DNA of 64,000 bases from Larix kaempferi (GCA_027924585.1 BSBM01000199.1:11791001-11855000); one strand, 5' to 3'. Numbered from the stretch's first letter, positions 48,401 through 60,560 are shown. Translations and numbers: made by a program. The notes: generated from the letters alone by a model not told the origin.

Positions 48401-48879
48401 TGTGAAATATGAAGACTGTGTATTGACTGTGATTTGTAGCTTATGTCCATCGTTAGCAATTCTATTTATTTGCAGCAATACTATTTATTTGCAGTTATGA
48501 TGTATGGAAACTTGAATTACATTTATTTCCTATGTAAATAATAGAGATAAGAAAAACACAATGTATTTGTACAGAGAATAAACAATATTTGTTTTTCATG
48601 AAACAATGAGATATTCTATAATATTTTAGATACTATACAGTAATTTCTACTATTGCTAACTATAGGGCAGAAAATGAAAAACATATAAATTACTATACTT
48701 ATCTATCGAATCAATGGCAGTTTGCCTATCTTTTCATCTATACTTAATTTGCTTCTCTAAGCTAGAGTACGATGCAAATAACAGCATGTGGAAAAATGTA
48801 GAGATTGGATTATCAATTCAGATTATCTTTAAACTTAACATCAGATCTAAACAAAATCAGAAACCAATTCTTCATCAAA
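45401..48879. other. Gap with no recognised gene
   Basis: No domain was found on either strand. The sequence begins at a TGTAACATCCTGAATT string (45397-45412) that resembles an LTR terminus, but no partner repeat was found. Open frames at 46902-47267 and 47281-47505 show no family. A TG microsatellite lies near 48393-48404. Confidence 0.45.
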
Positions 48880-50210
48880 ACAGAGTTTATTAATTTTTAC
48901 TAAACATAACTATTAACTGAAATAAATTAGGAAACAATAAAACCTGGATTAATTCTGTAGGGAAACAAACAACCCAAGAAGACTGTTCCACCCAACCAAT
49001 TCTTGAAGACAGCCAAGTACTTTCCTTAGAACCCCTGAGCCTGTTCACTGAACCACCAGGAGGAAGAAACTTAGGAATTTAGGATCTCCACTTGCAGTAG
49101 CAATAATTGTCAAATCTTCAAGAACTAGCAGTCCAAAGGACATGCACCAGCACCTCTGGTTCTCTTTATCAAAATAGTTTGCAGACTTATGATTTGCACT
49201 CACAACTAGCCTCCCTATTCGAATCTCTCAGTGATCACCTGATGCACATGAGGAATATTTCTGCAGAAAATATTGTGTAAGAGCTACCTGCTCAATTTGA
49301 ATTTTCCTTATGTAGGCTTCGTAGGCCTTTTCAGTTGTTACTTGGTCATTAAAAGAGCTTCCTTCCCACTCCCACCACCTGGGGGATAACGCCACATTAT
49401 TAGGGATAGTTGTCCCATAACCAATAGCTAGTGGTGAAGTGCAATTGCTGCCATCTGTCCCATGCTTTCCAACAGCTTCCATTCCTCCTAGTGGGTCAAT
49501 GAACACTCATTTAACAGTTCCCTTTGGTGTTTGTCTACTACTTAATTTATTTAAATAATAATAATCAGTAATTACATTCATCCTTGAACAAACTTGGTCA
49601 TAATTTCAAAACTTTGAAATTAAAATTTAACATAAAGTATTTTGCAAAATAAAATATTAATTTCAGAATTTGGGTAGGTGACAAATTTCCCGACCAGAAA
49701 TCAGAGAATTCAAGAGAGAATTGTAGTCAAAGAGAGACCAGAGGTTCGGATTTCTTGATAAGCCTAGTGTAGGTAGATATCTCCAATGGTTAAGTATCTT
49801 GTGCCTTCCTATGCCCACCCTGAATAGCACTAGAGGGAATGGATTCTTGAGGGACTGTGTAGTAGAGAAGGGAACCTTCCTTATGTCATGTATGGTAGGT
49901 ATTGTGGGTTTCAACACTAGTTGATACCAATCGGTATGCATGTAGCTCTGTGGTTGAGCTCATTGGCTTAACATTCTCCTTCTTCATATATTTGTGCGCC
50001 TGATAAAGCCAGTTGTTATGATGGCTTGGCTTGAGGATTAACTGTGTGTGGCTTTGAGTGAACCTGTCTAATTCCTCCTTAGTTGATACATAGCCCAACT
50101 TGGGGGTGGCCTCTCAGCAGAGAGATAAAGTGTTGGACATACTAGCTACAGTTGGGTGGAACATTGCTCTTCCATAGCCAATTGCTTGGGAAAATTCATT
50201 GAAAAGATAA
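48880..50210 (-). pseudogene. Coding-like stretch of unknown origin
   Basis: On the minus strand several adjacent frames read like protein: 49886-50098 (70 codons), 49663-49941 (92) and 49228-49506 (92), the last with SPRWWEWEGSSFNDQVTTEK. The string AIGYG appears in two of the blocks. There is no domain that I recognise and no splice sites were assigned. It could be a broken host exon set or a transposon ORF. Confidence 0.25.
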
Positions 50211-50904
50211 GTGTTTACTTATTAATTTATAGTTGTATTTAAATATGCAAAGTTTTTATTATTATGTCTTTGATAATTATGATGGTATATTCATGTTGTG
50301 TGTGGATAGATTTATTTCTTTTGTGTTTATATTTATGCATCTGCACACGCATTTAAATGTTTAAGAATTTTGTATTCTGCCCCTAGGGAAAAATTTAGAA
50401 GCCTGTAATTCGTTCATGTCGCCCTATGTCTGTCGGATTGATGAATGGGGATGTGATAGAGTGGTATTAGAGATTTTGTTTACAACACTGAGGTTGTATG
50501 GGCCAGAATCCATAATCACACACATAAAATTAGACATGCACAGGAAATGCAGATAACGTTTTTGGTAAAAATCATGGTTTTAAATTATAGATAGTGTTTT
50601 AATAGAGCCCATGAATTCAAACTATGTTCTACCACTTGTAATGGTATATTGGGTTAAGGAAATTTGGGAAATTTGTTTATGTAGATCCATTAGTGGAATG
50701 AATTTCTACTTTTTACGCAATCGAGATATCCTAAACTAGAGGAACATTGAAATTTCATTCATTTATAAAAATGGGAAAATTAAGGTGTACCCCACGTGTG
50801 CCATGTGGGAAAAATGGGTATGACAGGGACTAGCCATACTAGAGGGATGTGTGAGTAGCCAACGTCCAAAATATGCAGGCAGCCCAGAGAGATTTCCATA
50901 AGGT
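50211..50904. other. Gap with no recognised gene
   Basis: AT-rich, with no supported feature. Confidence 0.5.
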
Positions 50905-51180
50905 ACCTTGATTAGAAGTCCATGGGGGAGCCATGGAGAAGAATCCGAGGGCGCAGTGGAGAATAAGTCCATGAGTCTCTGGGGAGGAGGTCGTGGGGTG
51001 TTGTAGAGAAAGGTCTGCAAGCATTGTGTAGTAGTTTCTATGGGCACAATGAAGAAGAGTTCTACAGGGATACCACGAAGAGAAGTCCAAGGGGGATCCA
51101 TGGAGAAGAGTCTGCAGGTGTGGTGGAGGGAAGTCCGCAGGCGTGACATAGTTTTTCCACATAGTGCAATGGCGAAGAGT
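50905..51180. repeat. Degenerate minisatellite, ~28-33 bp units
   Basis: Roughly nine units share a core like GGAGAAGAGTCCATGGGGG with variable spacing. The purine-rich strand is plus. It lies directly upstream of, or in the 5' part of, the element D LTR. Two overlapping minus-strand frames across it are explained by the repeat. Confidence 0.7.
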
Positions 51181-51339
51181 GTTACAATGTAATTTTTCAC
51201 CTTATGAGCATCAGCATTGATTGGCCTTCAGGATCCATTTCATTGACTCAGATTCATCATTTTGTCCTCCAGGAACACATTTTCCCTATTTTTGTTCATG
51301 TATGCTAGTTGTTCCACTATATCCAACGTACACGCAGGC

Positions 51340-52099
51340 TGTTACACTATAGCCCCTGGGTACCAAGTAAAATGGCAAAAATCATTAGAAATTTACTTTT
51401 TACTCCCAAAAAGCGGTCTTAGGGTGACCTTTGGCCCTCCATATTCCCCGAAATTCCTCAATGTGCCCTTTCACTTACCTTTGGAAGGCTATATATTGAT
51501 CTCTTATGGCATATGGAAGGGAGGAGAAAGAGAGAACAAGATAACTCTAGTGGATTTTTGCCGTGAATTGAGTCTACAGTCATTGATCCTTGTTGTTGTG
51601 AACTCCTTATGTTCACCTACCAAACTCCTTCCATAGTTTGATTTTTCCATTGCTTGGGGGATTGAAGTGGTGGAGGCACAAGTGAGAGACCCAGTTCTTG
51701 GTTCAGATTGGTTGCCGGCAAGAGGCCGTATATTGTACTTCTTTTTATTCATTAATGGAAATACTCATTTTCTCGTCCAATTGATATTGTGAATATTGTT
51801 AAATTACATTGGGTTATATTTTCTTATGATATCATGGATCAGGCTATTGATTATGCTAATGTCTTTCACTTGTTATATGCACTTGCTTGTACTTCCTGTT
51901 GAGACTAATTTGCAGGACCAAGTGTAGAAATTGAAAGCTTAACAGGGATCTACTTCAAACATCCGGTTGAAGGTTCGTTTTTCTCCATTATCTTAGCATT
52001 GTCATTTATATAGCATTACATTGGGAATTGAGTCATCTTCTGGTAGTCAACTGTCTTTTGTGGTCTGCCCCGAAGCCATAGGAAGTTTTCTCCATAACA
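51340..52099 (+). repeat. Probable 5' LTR of element D
   Basis: The right edge is set by CCATAACA ending at 52099, followed four bases later by the primer binding site. The left edge candidate TGTTACACTATAG at 51340 would pair with the TAACA end as a short inverted terminus. Another TGTTACA at 51180 is equally possible. A TATA-like box lies inside. The 3' LTR is outside the window, so the length is unproven. Confidence 0.45.
51490..51496 (+). promoter_or_regulatory. TATA-like box in element D LTR
   Basis: TATATAT is followed by GATCTCTT. It lies about 600 bp before the LTR end, a plausible start for the element transcript. Confidence 0.4.
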
Positions 52100-52103
52100 G
52101 AAA

Positions 52104-52121
52104 TGGCGACTCCACTGGGGA
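52104..52121 (+). other. Primer binding site of element D
   Basis: TGGCGACTCCACTGGGGA starts with TGG, as needed to pair with a tRNA CCA end, and lies four bases after the LTR CA. The matching tRNA tail would be CCCCAGTGGAGTCGCCA. I believe such PBS types in Ogre/Tat elements use tRNA-Arg, but have not checked. Confidence 0.8.
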
Positions 52122-53738
52122 ATACATCCATTTTTGGGGATTTTTAAGCATTTGTCCTTATTTCGAGTTGTTGTGTGTCGAACTTCTATGTCATTGATTG
52201 GCCATTGGGATTTACTATAGAAAACAAGCTTTTTCTGGGTTATTGGACTCTTTGTTTGCTCACTTGCCTTTCCCTGTATGCGGGCCAACTTAGTTTTTCC
52301 CGCGTCTACCAGCATTTTTCTGCACTGTAGCCTGCATCTACCCGTAGTTTTTCTTGCGGCAGTGGCGTGCAAATCCAGGATTGATTGATTTATGGCCTTG
52401 GATTGTTGTTGGGTTGGTTTTGAGTGTTCCTGAGTCGTAATTGGCCTGATTCCTGACTGTTCCATGCCCTGTTGGTGACCCGAAACTCCTCTTTCTATTT
52501 TTTTTTAGCCTTGTTAGTTTGTCACCCTTTTTTATTTTCTAGCTCATTACATTGGCTGAGTCTCACTGTTTGGGATTTGCTGGGTTGTCTTAGTGATCTA
52601 CTCTGCATTTCTTTAACTGAATAGGTAGATTTCACTTGCATTTTTTCATTCCGTTATATTGAAAAAATACAAAAAACATATTTTTGCGTTTTCCTTTCCA
52701 TTATAAGAGAAAATACAAAAATATTTGCTTTTCGTATTACATTTTGCATTTGAGTGCTTGTTCTTTCATCTAGGATCTGCTTGTCCATTGGAATTTTAAA
52801 AGAGTTGCATTTTATTTCGAACTGTTGGATTGATTGTCATTTTAGTGGCATTGTTTTTATTGAATAGATGAGTCTAGTGTTTTCCGATTATGCATACTAT
52901 TGAGTCTTATACATCATCAGTTTCATGACCATATCTTTTGAGTAATTAAAGCCATTTAAAATCAATGCTTAATCCTAAAATTGATTAGAACGATTTTTCT
53001 TTTATAGGGTGCACCACCTAGAATAGGTTTAGAGTCTTGGAATAGATCATTGTGAGTTAACAATCCAAGACTACTAAACGAAACATTATGTGTCTGACTA
53101 GGGAGTGGTGAATTCCATAGTATACATCAGTGTTCTCAGGAAGCTCTACTCAGACTAGAGTTAATCACGAGGTCACGGGAGGTTCGTTTCGGAGATAGCC
53201 CTCCAATACTAGCTGAACCTGGGAGATATTTTTAGGATTTGTTCGTGTACAGGGGCTCTTGGGGATTTCATCCTCTTGAGTTTCGGGCTTACCTACCCTG
53301 CCCATAAGACGAATCCCACCTATCACTATCCGCCTAATCATTGGTTATATTGTGGTGACCTTAGTTGCCTTACCTAGGTATCGCATAGGGTGCTTGGAGT
53401 GGTTATACTATGTGTACCTTGATTCAGATAGGCGTTGGACAGCACAGTTTCCTGTTGTATAGGGATTTGACACTGTGCACGCAGTGAAGTCTGGGAACCC
53501 TTATAATTGATTCTGTTACCTCCGATTATAGTTTGGGAGTCTCAAGCCTCTCATAGGTGAGACATACCGGCTGTAGTGTCGGGAGGTCCCTTGAGCCAGT
53601 CCTATTTGTGTGCATTTGGCTGTAGTTTCTTTACGTGTGTTCTCTTTGATCATTAGTTGGCCGTTAGAGGACGCTTTGATTTATTGACTCTTCGGAGGTA
53701 TCGTGGCATGAGGTCCAACTCTCCGTCGGTCTCGCCAG
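52122..53738. other. Element D leader
   Basis: About 1.6 kb between PBS and the first gag ATG, with no convincing ORF. Long leaders are usual in Tat/Ogre elements. A 149-codon minus-strand frame at 52016-52465 spans the PBS and is considered chance. Confidence 0.5.
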
Positions 53739-55930
53739 TTGGATGGTTTATCGGCTGCCGAAGTTACACGTCGTGTTCATAGGGGATGCTGGAAGGCCCT
53801 CTCTGATTCTTCTGATTCTTTTGAAGCATTTTGCGCTAACTTTATGACTGCTCATTCTGGAACGAGAGAAATCCCTACGACTCCATCAGGTAGAGTCGAA
53901 GGCGTGTCTTCTCCTCCTACTCCTAGAGAGGCATGGGGGGGCGATCCATTAATACCAGAGACTCAACCTCTTCTGTTTGGACCGAATCCACCTGAGGACG
54001 ACCCATTTGATCCTTCGAATCCACATAATTTCCTATATGGGATGCCTAATTTGCATGTCAACACAGGTCCTACAACCTCTACAAACACTACCCCTTTCTC
54101 TTATGGCATGCCTAGTTTCAACACAGGTAATGCATCCACTATGTCTGGTAGTCATGCTAGCACTAGTCATGGTGTTAGCAACACTGCACCCCCTGGGGGT
54201 AGTACCCTCACCTAGGGCACCACATTTTCTACTCACACACATAATACGAGAACTGGCCATATCCCTTCAAACAATCCAAATTTTGGCGGAAGGCCGCCTC
54301 CTAGGACTACCCCTCCTAGTGGGAACACTGTTCTCAATACGACTCACATTCCATAGTACAATACACATGCCGCTACACAGCAACCTAGGACCACGTTTGC
54401 TAATGTTAACAATCCTCCTAATACCGGGAGTGGACACATACCGTATACTTTTACGTCTACTCCTCCGACTAGTAACACTCATGTAGGGGGTGGGAATATA
54501 GCTTCTACTTATGGTCACAACACGACTGCTCCTACTACTAGTAATGATTATGCAGGGGGTGGGAACATACCTTACAATTATAATCATTACAATACGGTTC
54601 CTGCTACGAGTAATACTTATATGCCCCATAATTATGGTGGTAATACTTACTATAATTCAATCGGTGCTGGCCCTCATTACAACCCACCTCATTACGGTGC
54701 TCATAATACATATATACCTGCTTACCCTCACACAGGTCAGGTTGGAGGAAGTTATCAGCCTTATGGTCTGGGTCATGGTTATGGTCCTTCTTATCCTTCA
54801 GGTCCACACAATCAACCTTTTATAGGAGCTTACAATCAAGCTTTACAGACACAGCTTCCGTTCCTTGCTCAATTGATCTTCCGGATCTTTCGAAGCACAC
54901 GAATGATTTGGTGTGTCACGATCCTAATTGGCCTCCAGTCCCTACCAAACTCCCTTCAGACATTCCCAAGTTTGAGGAGAAGGGTCGTGAGGATGCGAGT
55001 GATCATGTTACGACTTTTCACCTTTGGTGCTCATCAAACTCATTAAATCATGATTCCGTTCATTTGAGACTATTTCAACGCACCCTCACGAGGGCAGCCG
55101 CGAAATGGTATGTCGAGTTCCCTGGGGGTATGTACATGGGTTTCAATGAGATAGCCTTGGTTTTCCTGGATCATTTCCAACTGCCAATTCGCTACAACAA
55201 TGGCACTGAAGTCTTGTCTACCTTCTACCAGGATAAGGCCAGACACATATCTGACCACGTTCAAGAGTGGTGTGTCAATGGAAGAGGCTAGTGAAAGCCA
55301 ACATTGCTCCAGAGTTTCTGTTGGAATGGTTTCTCAAGTCTTTTCTTCCATACATTTCTAAGGATGTTTTGATGTCCAACATTACAACTGAGGAACAAGC
55401 TATATTAAAAGTCCAGCAGCTAGATTTACTCTATGCTCAATCTGGCATCCTGTATGACATTATTCCTGATGCACTGCGATCATGACATGAGCCCAAGCCA
55501 GTTCCTGGACCACATGTCGATGGCATTGTTGGATCCGCAAGTAATCGACCCGTATATTTGGTTTCTAATCAAATGCAAAATTTGTCACTTAACTAATCTA
55601 CTCCCGGAAAGGTACACACCCTGTCCACTTCCACCCCATCGTCTGATGTACACACTATGTAATCGGTGAACCCATCAGGAACCAACAACCTGATGGTAAG
55701 AAGAAGGGGAGAAACAATCATAAGGGTAGGAATAATGGGAATAATGGTAGTAATCGTAATACTCCTTGGAAAGAGAATGCCAACCCTCCTCGGGACAGCG
55801 GAAATGCTGGTGGGGACCGTAAACCTAGTCGTAAGGTGAAATTCCCTTGCAAGATTTGAGGGGAAGATCACCTTACTCACTTGTGTTCCCAAATCGAAGA
55901 AGCATTGAAGCATCTTGCATAGAGCCCAGC
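53739..55930 (+). pseudogene. Element D gag
   Basis: Gag forms the virus-like particle. The start at 53739 opens 158 codons (MDGLSAAEVTRRVHRGCW...). There follows a long low-complexity region rich in Asn, Gly, Thr, Pro and Tyr (about 54000-54860) in the same frame, broken by TAG at 54213 and 54355. After a frameshift near 54870 the conserved capsid domain appears (54908-55291): DIPKFEEKGREDASDHV, TRAAAKWYVEFPGG and ALVFLDHFQ. The next part is in a third frame (55267-55485). A zinc knuckle near 55842-55893 reads CKI-stop-GEDHLTHLC, its second Cys codon being TGA. Multiple breaks make it inactive. Confidence 0.85.
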
Positions 55931-55931
55931 T

Positions 55932-57550
55932 GTGTTGAAAGATCCCCTTCCACATCATCAGAATATGGCTTTGAATGCTCCCGCTACTGGTTATGGGACC
56001 AATGAAACTTCCACGTCTTCTTCCCATGTCGGTGGCTTTGGATGCGTGAATATGGTTAAATCAGAGGTTAGCATTGCTACTCGTCAACGTGATTATGGTG
56101 CACCGCAACCGAATATGGGGAATGAGCCTCCTCCTCCTCCTCCTGATACCTCTTTGCATATCGAGAAGCCCACTACTATGCCCCAGATACCGAAAGGTGT
56201 TCCAAAGCGCTCTATGCATAATCCCAATGCTCAAGCTACCCATAACTACTCTATTGTAGAAGATTTGGGTGAAACTCCATGTGCTATGTCGGCTCTTGAG
56301 GTTTTACAAGCGTGTCCTTCTCAAAGGAATTCCCTTTTGTGTGCTTTAGGAGTTCAGCATGGGGGAAGTCCTAACATTATCAAGTTTGACACTACTGACA
56401 TCCAACCTTGCTTACCTTACCATGTGGCTTTTCAAGTCCATGTGGAGTTCCTGCAGAATATCATCAAAAGAACGGTGGTTGAAGAAGGTGCTTTTACGTC
56501 AGTGATGTATTTATCTTGTTGGAAAGCTCTTGGCTCTCCTCCCTTATCCAAGTCTATGACCATGCTCACTGCATTCGACGTTCGACCATTTAATCTGCAT
56601 GCTATTCTCTCTTCCCTTGTTGTCCTCTTGGGAGGGAAATTCGTGCCTATTGAAGGCGAGGTGGTTGATGCCCCCATCGACTACAACCTTCTCTTGGGTA
56701 GGAATTGGATCTACGCTATGAGAGCGGTCTTTTCCTCATAATTATTTTCTTTCCCCGTGAAGGAAAGATTGTGACGGTCGACCAGCTAGATTTCGTTAGT
56801 CCTTATTCCACAACATCCACGGGCCCCGTTGTCCCCCAAGTCAAAGGTTCTGAACCGACAACTGGGAAAATTGGTGTAGGATTGTACCCCTCATTGATGG
56901 GATGTTTTGATTTTTCCACACCAATCACTTTTATTGGAACCATTTCCGATAATGCGCCTCCTCGATTGAATAATGTACGATTCTGGACTTCGTATTTTAA
57001 TGATCCATGGACCTTACCATCCACGAGTTCCACATCTGGAGACATTGTGCATGTTGGAATGGCTATGCCACTGTCTGCTGCTGAGCTTGCATATCAAGAT
57101 ATTCAACAAGCCACAGCAGAGCTGGATCTCTCATCTTCATGGACAGAAGAAGAAGATCTCGTTATGCAGCCAATGTTGGCAGTCGACTCATCTTGTTCAC
57201 ATGATTGTCTTGACGGTACTTTACCTTCGGATGAAGCTATTGTTGAGGCCATGTGTGGTAGTGAAAGACCTTGGGAAGATATGCATCATCGCTCTCATTT
57301 TATTCCAAACCTTGATCTTATTGAGCAAGAAGAGTTCAGGATGACTCTTTCCGAGATGGTTGGTCACCTTGTGGTTCCTTGGGATTCGCATGGGATTTAC
57401 GTAGAGGGGAACATGGCTAATATTTCCCCTACCATACCGATCAACATTTCTCGAACTCCTAGAAAGGTTGAGAACATTTACGTCGGTATTGATTGCTCTC
57501 CTGAGGAGGTTGGAATTTACACTGAGTTGTTTAAGGAAATTTGGTAAGCC
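55932..57550 (+). pseudogene. Element D protease region and PR-RT linker
   Basis: The block 55932-56741 (269 codons) ends in a retropepsin-like domain: IKRTVVEEGAFTSVMYLS stands where the D-T/S-G loop is expected, with the catalytic Asp replaced by Glu. DAPIDYNLLLGRNWIY closes the fold. A frameshift near 56735 leads into 56705-57547 (280 codons), which starts FPREGKIVTVDQLDF and includes GVGLYPSLMG and an acidic Asp/Glu-rich linker up to the RT start, where a TAA at 57545 interrupts. These blocks are characteristic of Tat-lineage pol N-termini. Confidence 0.75.
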
Positions 57551-58790
57551 TTCACTTGGTCATATGAGGAGATGCCAGGAATAGACCCCAACATTGTCAA
57601 ACATGAGATTAGAACATATCCCAATGCTAAGCCGGTTCTACAACACCTTCGTGCTGTGAACCCTAGAAAGGCAGCCGCGATCAAGGCAAAGGTGGAGAAA
57701 CTGCTTAAGGCTGGTTTCATCTACCCAGTTCCCCTTACCGAATGGGTGTCAAATCTCGTTCCTGTGGATAAGAAGTAGGGAAATATTTGTGTATGCACTG
57801 ATTTTAGAGATCTGAACTACGCATGTCCAAAAGACAATTTTCTCACTCCATTCATAGATCAAATCTTGGATGCTTGTGCGGGAAGCAAAGTTTTTACATT
57901 TATGGATGGATTTTTAGGATATAACCAGATCTAGATAAAACCCGAAGGCCAACATAAGACAGCTTTTATTTTTCCTTGGGGTACATTTGCATACCAGAAA
58001 ATGCCCTTCGGCCTTAAAAACATCGGAGCTACTTTTCAGCGTGCTATGACCTATGCCTTTCACGACCTTAAACGTATAGTGGATGTTTAATTGGATGATC
58101 TTGATGGGAATTCTCGCAAGAGAGTGGACCACCCCAAGCACCTCCGTTTAATTCTCAAACGATGCATACACTACAAGATTTGGTTAAATCCCAATAAGTG
58201 CATATTTGTTGTGAGAACAAGTCGCCTTCTAGGTTTCGTAGTTTTGAAAGAGGGTATCAGAGTCGATCCTCTTAAAGTTGAGGTAATACTTCGGTTGCCT
58301 CCTCCGCGCAACTTATTTCAACTTCAGAGCCTCCAAGGGAGAGCTACTTTTCTACGTCGCTTTGTAGTGAATTATGCTATTCTTACCAAAGGTTTCGCAT
58401 GCTTATTGAATAAAGACATGCCATTTATCTGGGATGAGCAAGCCCAACAGTCTTTTGATGCTTTTGATGGAAAAGTTGGCACTTGCGACTGTTCATGCAG
58501 TCCAACGGTTACAGTATTACATCATGCTTAGGAAAACCACAGTCATAGCACATATCAATCTGTTTTAGTTCATGCTATCACGACGTCTTATAGGGGGAAG
58601 TACAATAAATGGATTGTGATCCTTTAGGAGTTTGATCTCGATTTTGCTTCGGCGAAGTCGGTGAAATCCTTTGTTTTTGCTGAGCTGATGTCGGACCTTC
58701 TGCGGATTGATGAGGATATTGTCCATGAAGATTCCTTTTTGGATGAACACTTATTTCTTATCTCATCTATGGACCCTTCGTATGGGGATA
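57551..58790 (+). pseudogene. Element D reverse transcriptase and remnant RNase H (gRNH)
   Basis: RT blocks in frame: KAKVEKLLKAGFIYPV, VPVDKK then a stop at 57776, CVCTDFRDLNYACPKDNF, TFMDGFLGYNQI, FPWGTFAYQKMPFGLKN. The active-site box reads VDV-stop-LDD, a TAA (58087-58089) having replaced the Tyr codon before the Asp pair. RT continues to LLGFVVLKEGIRVDP and LNKDMPFIWDEQAQQSF near 58460. The RNase H that should follow is almost gone. The sequence jumps within about 10 codons to its C-terminal end (LALATVHAVQRLQYYIM, in another frame, near 58475-58530), so its catalytic Asp/Glu residues are deleted. The connection segment continues as FDLDFASAKSVKSFVFAEL to about 58790. Confidence 0.85.
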
Positions 58791-58852
58791 TCATTGTATA
58801 TATTCAAACTTTGAAGTTTCCTTCGCATTATTCATGAGACAAACGATGGCGT

Positions 58853-60013
58853 GTGCAACATCACGCTAAAGATTATGTCATCGTCGGTGAAACTTTGTAT
58901 CGTCGAGGAAAGAACTCTATTCTCCGTCGTTTTTTGACTCATGAAGAAGCGGAGTGTGTTCTTAATGATTTCCATGCTGGGGTGTGTGGTGGTCACTTAT
59001 CTGGGCTTGCAACATCCCAATGCATTATGCGAGCTGGTTACTTTTGGACTTCGATCTTTAAATATTGTATGAATGCTGTAAAGAGATGTTACCCTTGCCA
59101 GGTGTTTTCTCGGAACATACACTCGCATCCAGCGCCCCTTCACCCGGTCATCACCGTCGGTCCCTTTACCAATTGGGGGGTGGATTTCATGGATTGCAAA
59201 CCAGATTCAGATGGGGGGCATCACCATATCATTGTGGCCATGGATTATTTCTCCAAATGGGATGAGGCCATGCCTACCGTAAAATACGATGGTGCTATAG
59301 CAGCCCACTTCGTGTTCAATTAGATTATCGTTCGGTTCGGTATTCCGAAAGAGATTGTCACTGACCATGGTAGTCACTTTCATAACAAGATGATGGCGGA
59401 TTTGTCACTCAAGCTTGGGTTTTGTTAAGATCACTCCTCCTCGTACTACCCCCAAGCGAATGCTTAGGTTGAGGTAGTCAATAAGTCCTTAAAGACCATT
59501 CTCCAACGTACCATCCAGCAAAGCAAGAGAAATTGGAACATTATGTTATACCCTACTTTGTGGGCGTATCGAACCGCAACTAAGACTGCCACTGGTTTCT
59601 CACCATTTCAGCTAGTTCATGGTGTGGATTCTATATTACTGGTTGAATGCGAAATCCCTTCGTTAAAACTAGCCATAGAGCTCCTACCTGATACGTCAGA
59701 TGTTGAGCAATGTTTGATCCACCTCAGGCAGCTTGACGAACATCGTCGAGATGTTTTCGTGGCTATAGATGCCAACAAACGTCGTATTAAGGTTCAGTAC
59801 GATAGTTCTGTCCTTCCTCGGCAGTATGCTGAAGGTGACTTGGTTCTCTTGTATGACCAAGCTAAGGAACCCCTGGGGGTAGGCAAGTTTAACCCCATGT
59901 GGCACGGTCCTTACGTAGTGAGGCGTGTCCTTGAGAAAGGAGCGTACGAATTGGAATATTATGAAGGGAATGCCTTGAAGGAGCCTAGAAATGGGCTCTA
60001 CCTGAAGCGGTAG
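58853..60013 (+). pseudogene. Element D integrase
   Basis: The first 156 codons (58853-59323) hold the zinc-binding HHCC region (HAGVCGGHLSG, CYPCQVFSR) and the catalytic core start GVDFMDCKPDSDGGHHHIIVA. After a stop the core continues with IVTDHGSHFHNK (second Asp) and, with another stop at a Gly codon, YYPQANA then VEVVNKSLK (catalytic Glu). The 156-codon C-terminal block (59543-60013) reads LWAYRTATKTATGFSPFQLV, then YAEGDLVLLYDQ and MWHGPYVVRRVLEKGAYEL, ending at NGLYLKR-stop. Core residues survive but stops near 59321, 59426 and 59466 inactivate it. Confidence 0.9.
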
Positions 60014-60134
60014 TACGCTTGAAATTCTAGTTCGAGCTGATACTTTTGTATACTATTGTATAGTTGCTTCTATACATAGGTTAGATTTCGTTTGGTTTTT
60101 CGGGTCTACTGATTCGCTTCCGTTTGGTTGACAG

Positions 60135-60560
60135 ATGTCAGAATCTCCAATGTTCTTGGGATTCGCGGATGGTGCTAGCCGTCATACGCAAAGACTTGCG
60201 TTTGCTGTGTGGGTTATTTATTCACCTGATTATCATATTGTGTCTTCGGGAGGTGCTTGTCTTGGGCCTACATCCAACAATTTGGTTGAGTACAGTACCG
60301 TTGCCGAGCTACTTCGTGATGCCATTTCACATGGTATCGAGTCTTTAGAAGTCCACCTGGATTCAAAACTGGTTGTGTATCAATTGAATGGTTAGTACCG
60401 CGTGAGGTATCCTACTTTACTATTAAGGTTCTTAAGGGTAAGACTCTTGGAATGCCATTTTGTTTCCATTACATACATTCATATTCTGAGAAGTTTTAAT
60501 CATGTATCTGATGCATATGCTGACTATGTTCTAGATTGGCATTTGTCACATTCAAAATGA
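60135..60560 (+). pseudogene. Element D second RNase H (aRNH) as a separate ORF
   Basis: The ATG at 60135 lies about 120 bp downstream of the INT stop and in another frame, so this is a separate ORF at the position where retroviruses keep env. 86 codons are open, then a TAG at 60393 in place of Gln, and the reading continues to about 60558. Acidic residues of the RNase H site are all present: FADGAS (Asp), NNLVEYSTV (Glu), VHLDSKLV (Asp) and DAYADYVLDW (Asp). Dual RNase H is known in Tat-lineage elements, where the extra domain is archaeal-type. In this copy the ordinary gRNH is deleted, so this was the only one left intact until the TAG. Confidence 0.85.

Noticed and set aside
50763-51200. 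Two overlapping minus-strand frames of 145 and 107 codons
   Set aside because: Both arise from the minisatellite and read repeat-like Pro/Ser/Leu/His strings.
52016-52465. 149-codon minus-strand frame over the PBS
   Set aside because: It spans the LTR/PBS junction of element D and shows no motif, so chance is more likely.
53977-54825. Long alternative frames over the gag low-complexity region, on both strands
   Set aside because: Repetitive DNA keeps several frames open. The frame at 53739 with the Gly/Asn/Tyr composition joins the capsid domain and is preferred.
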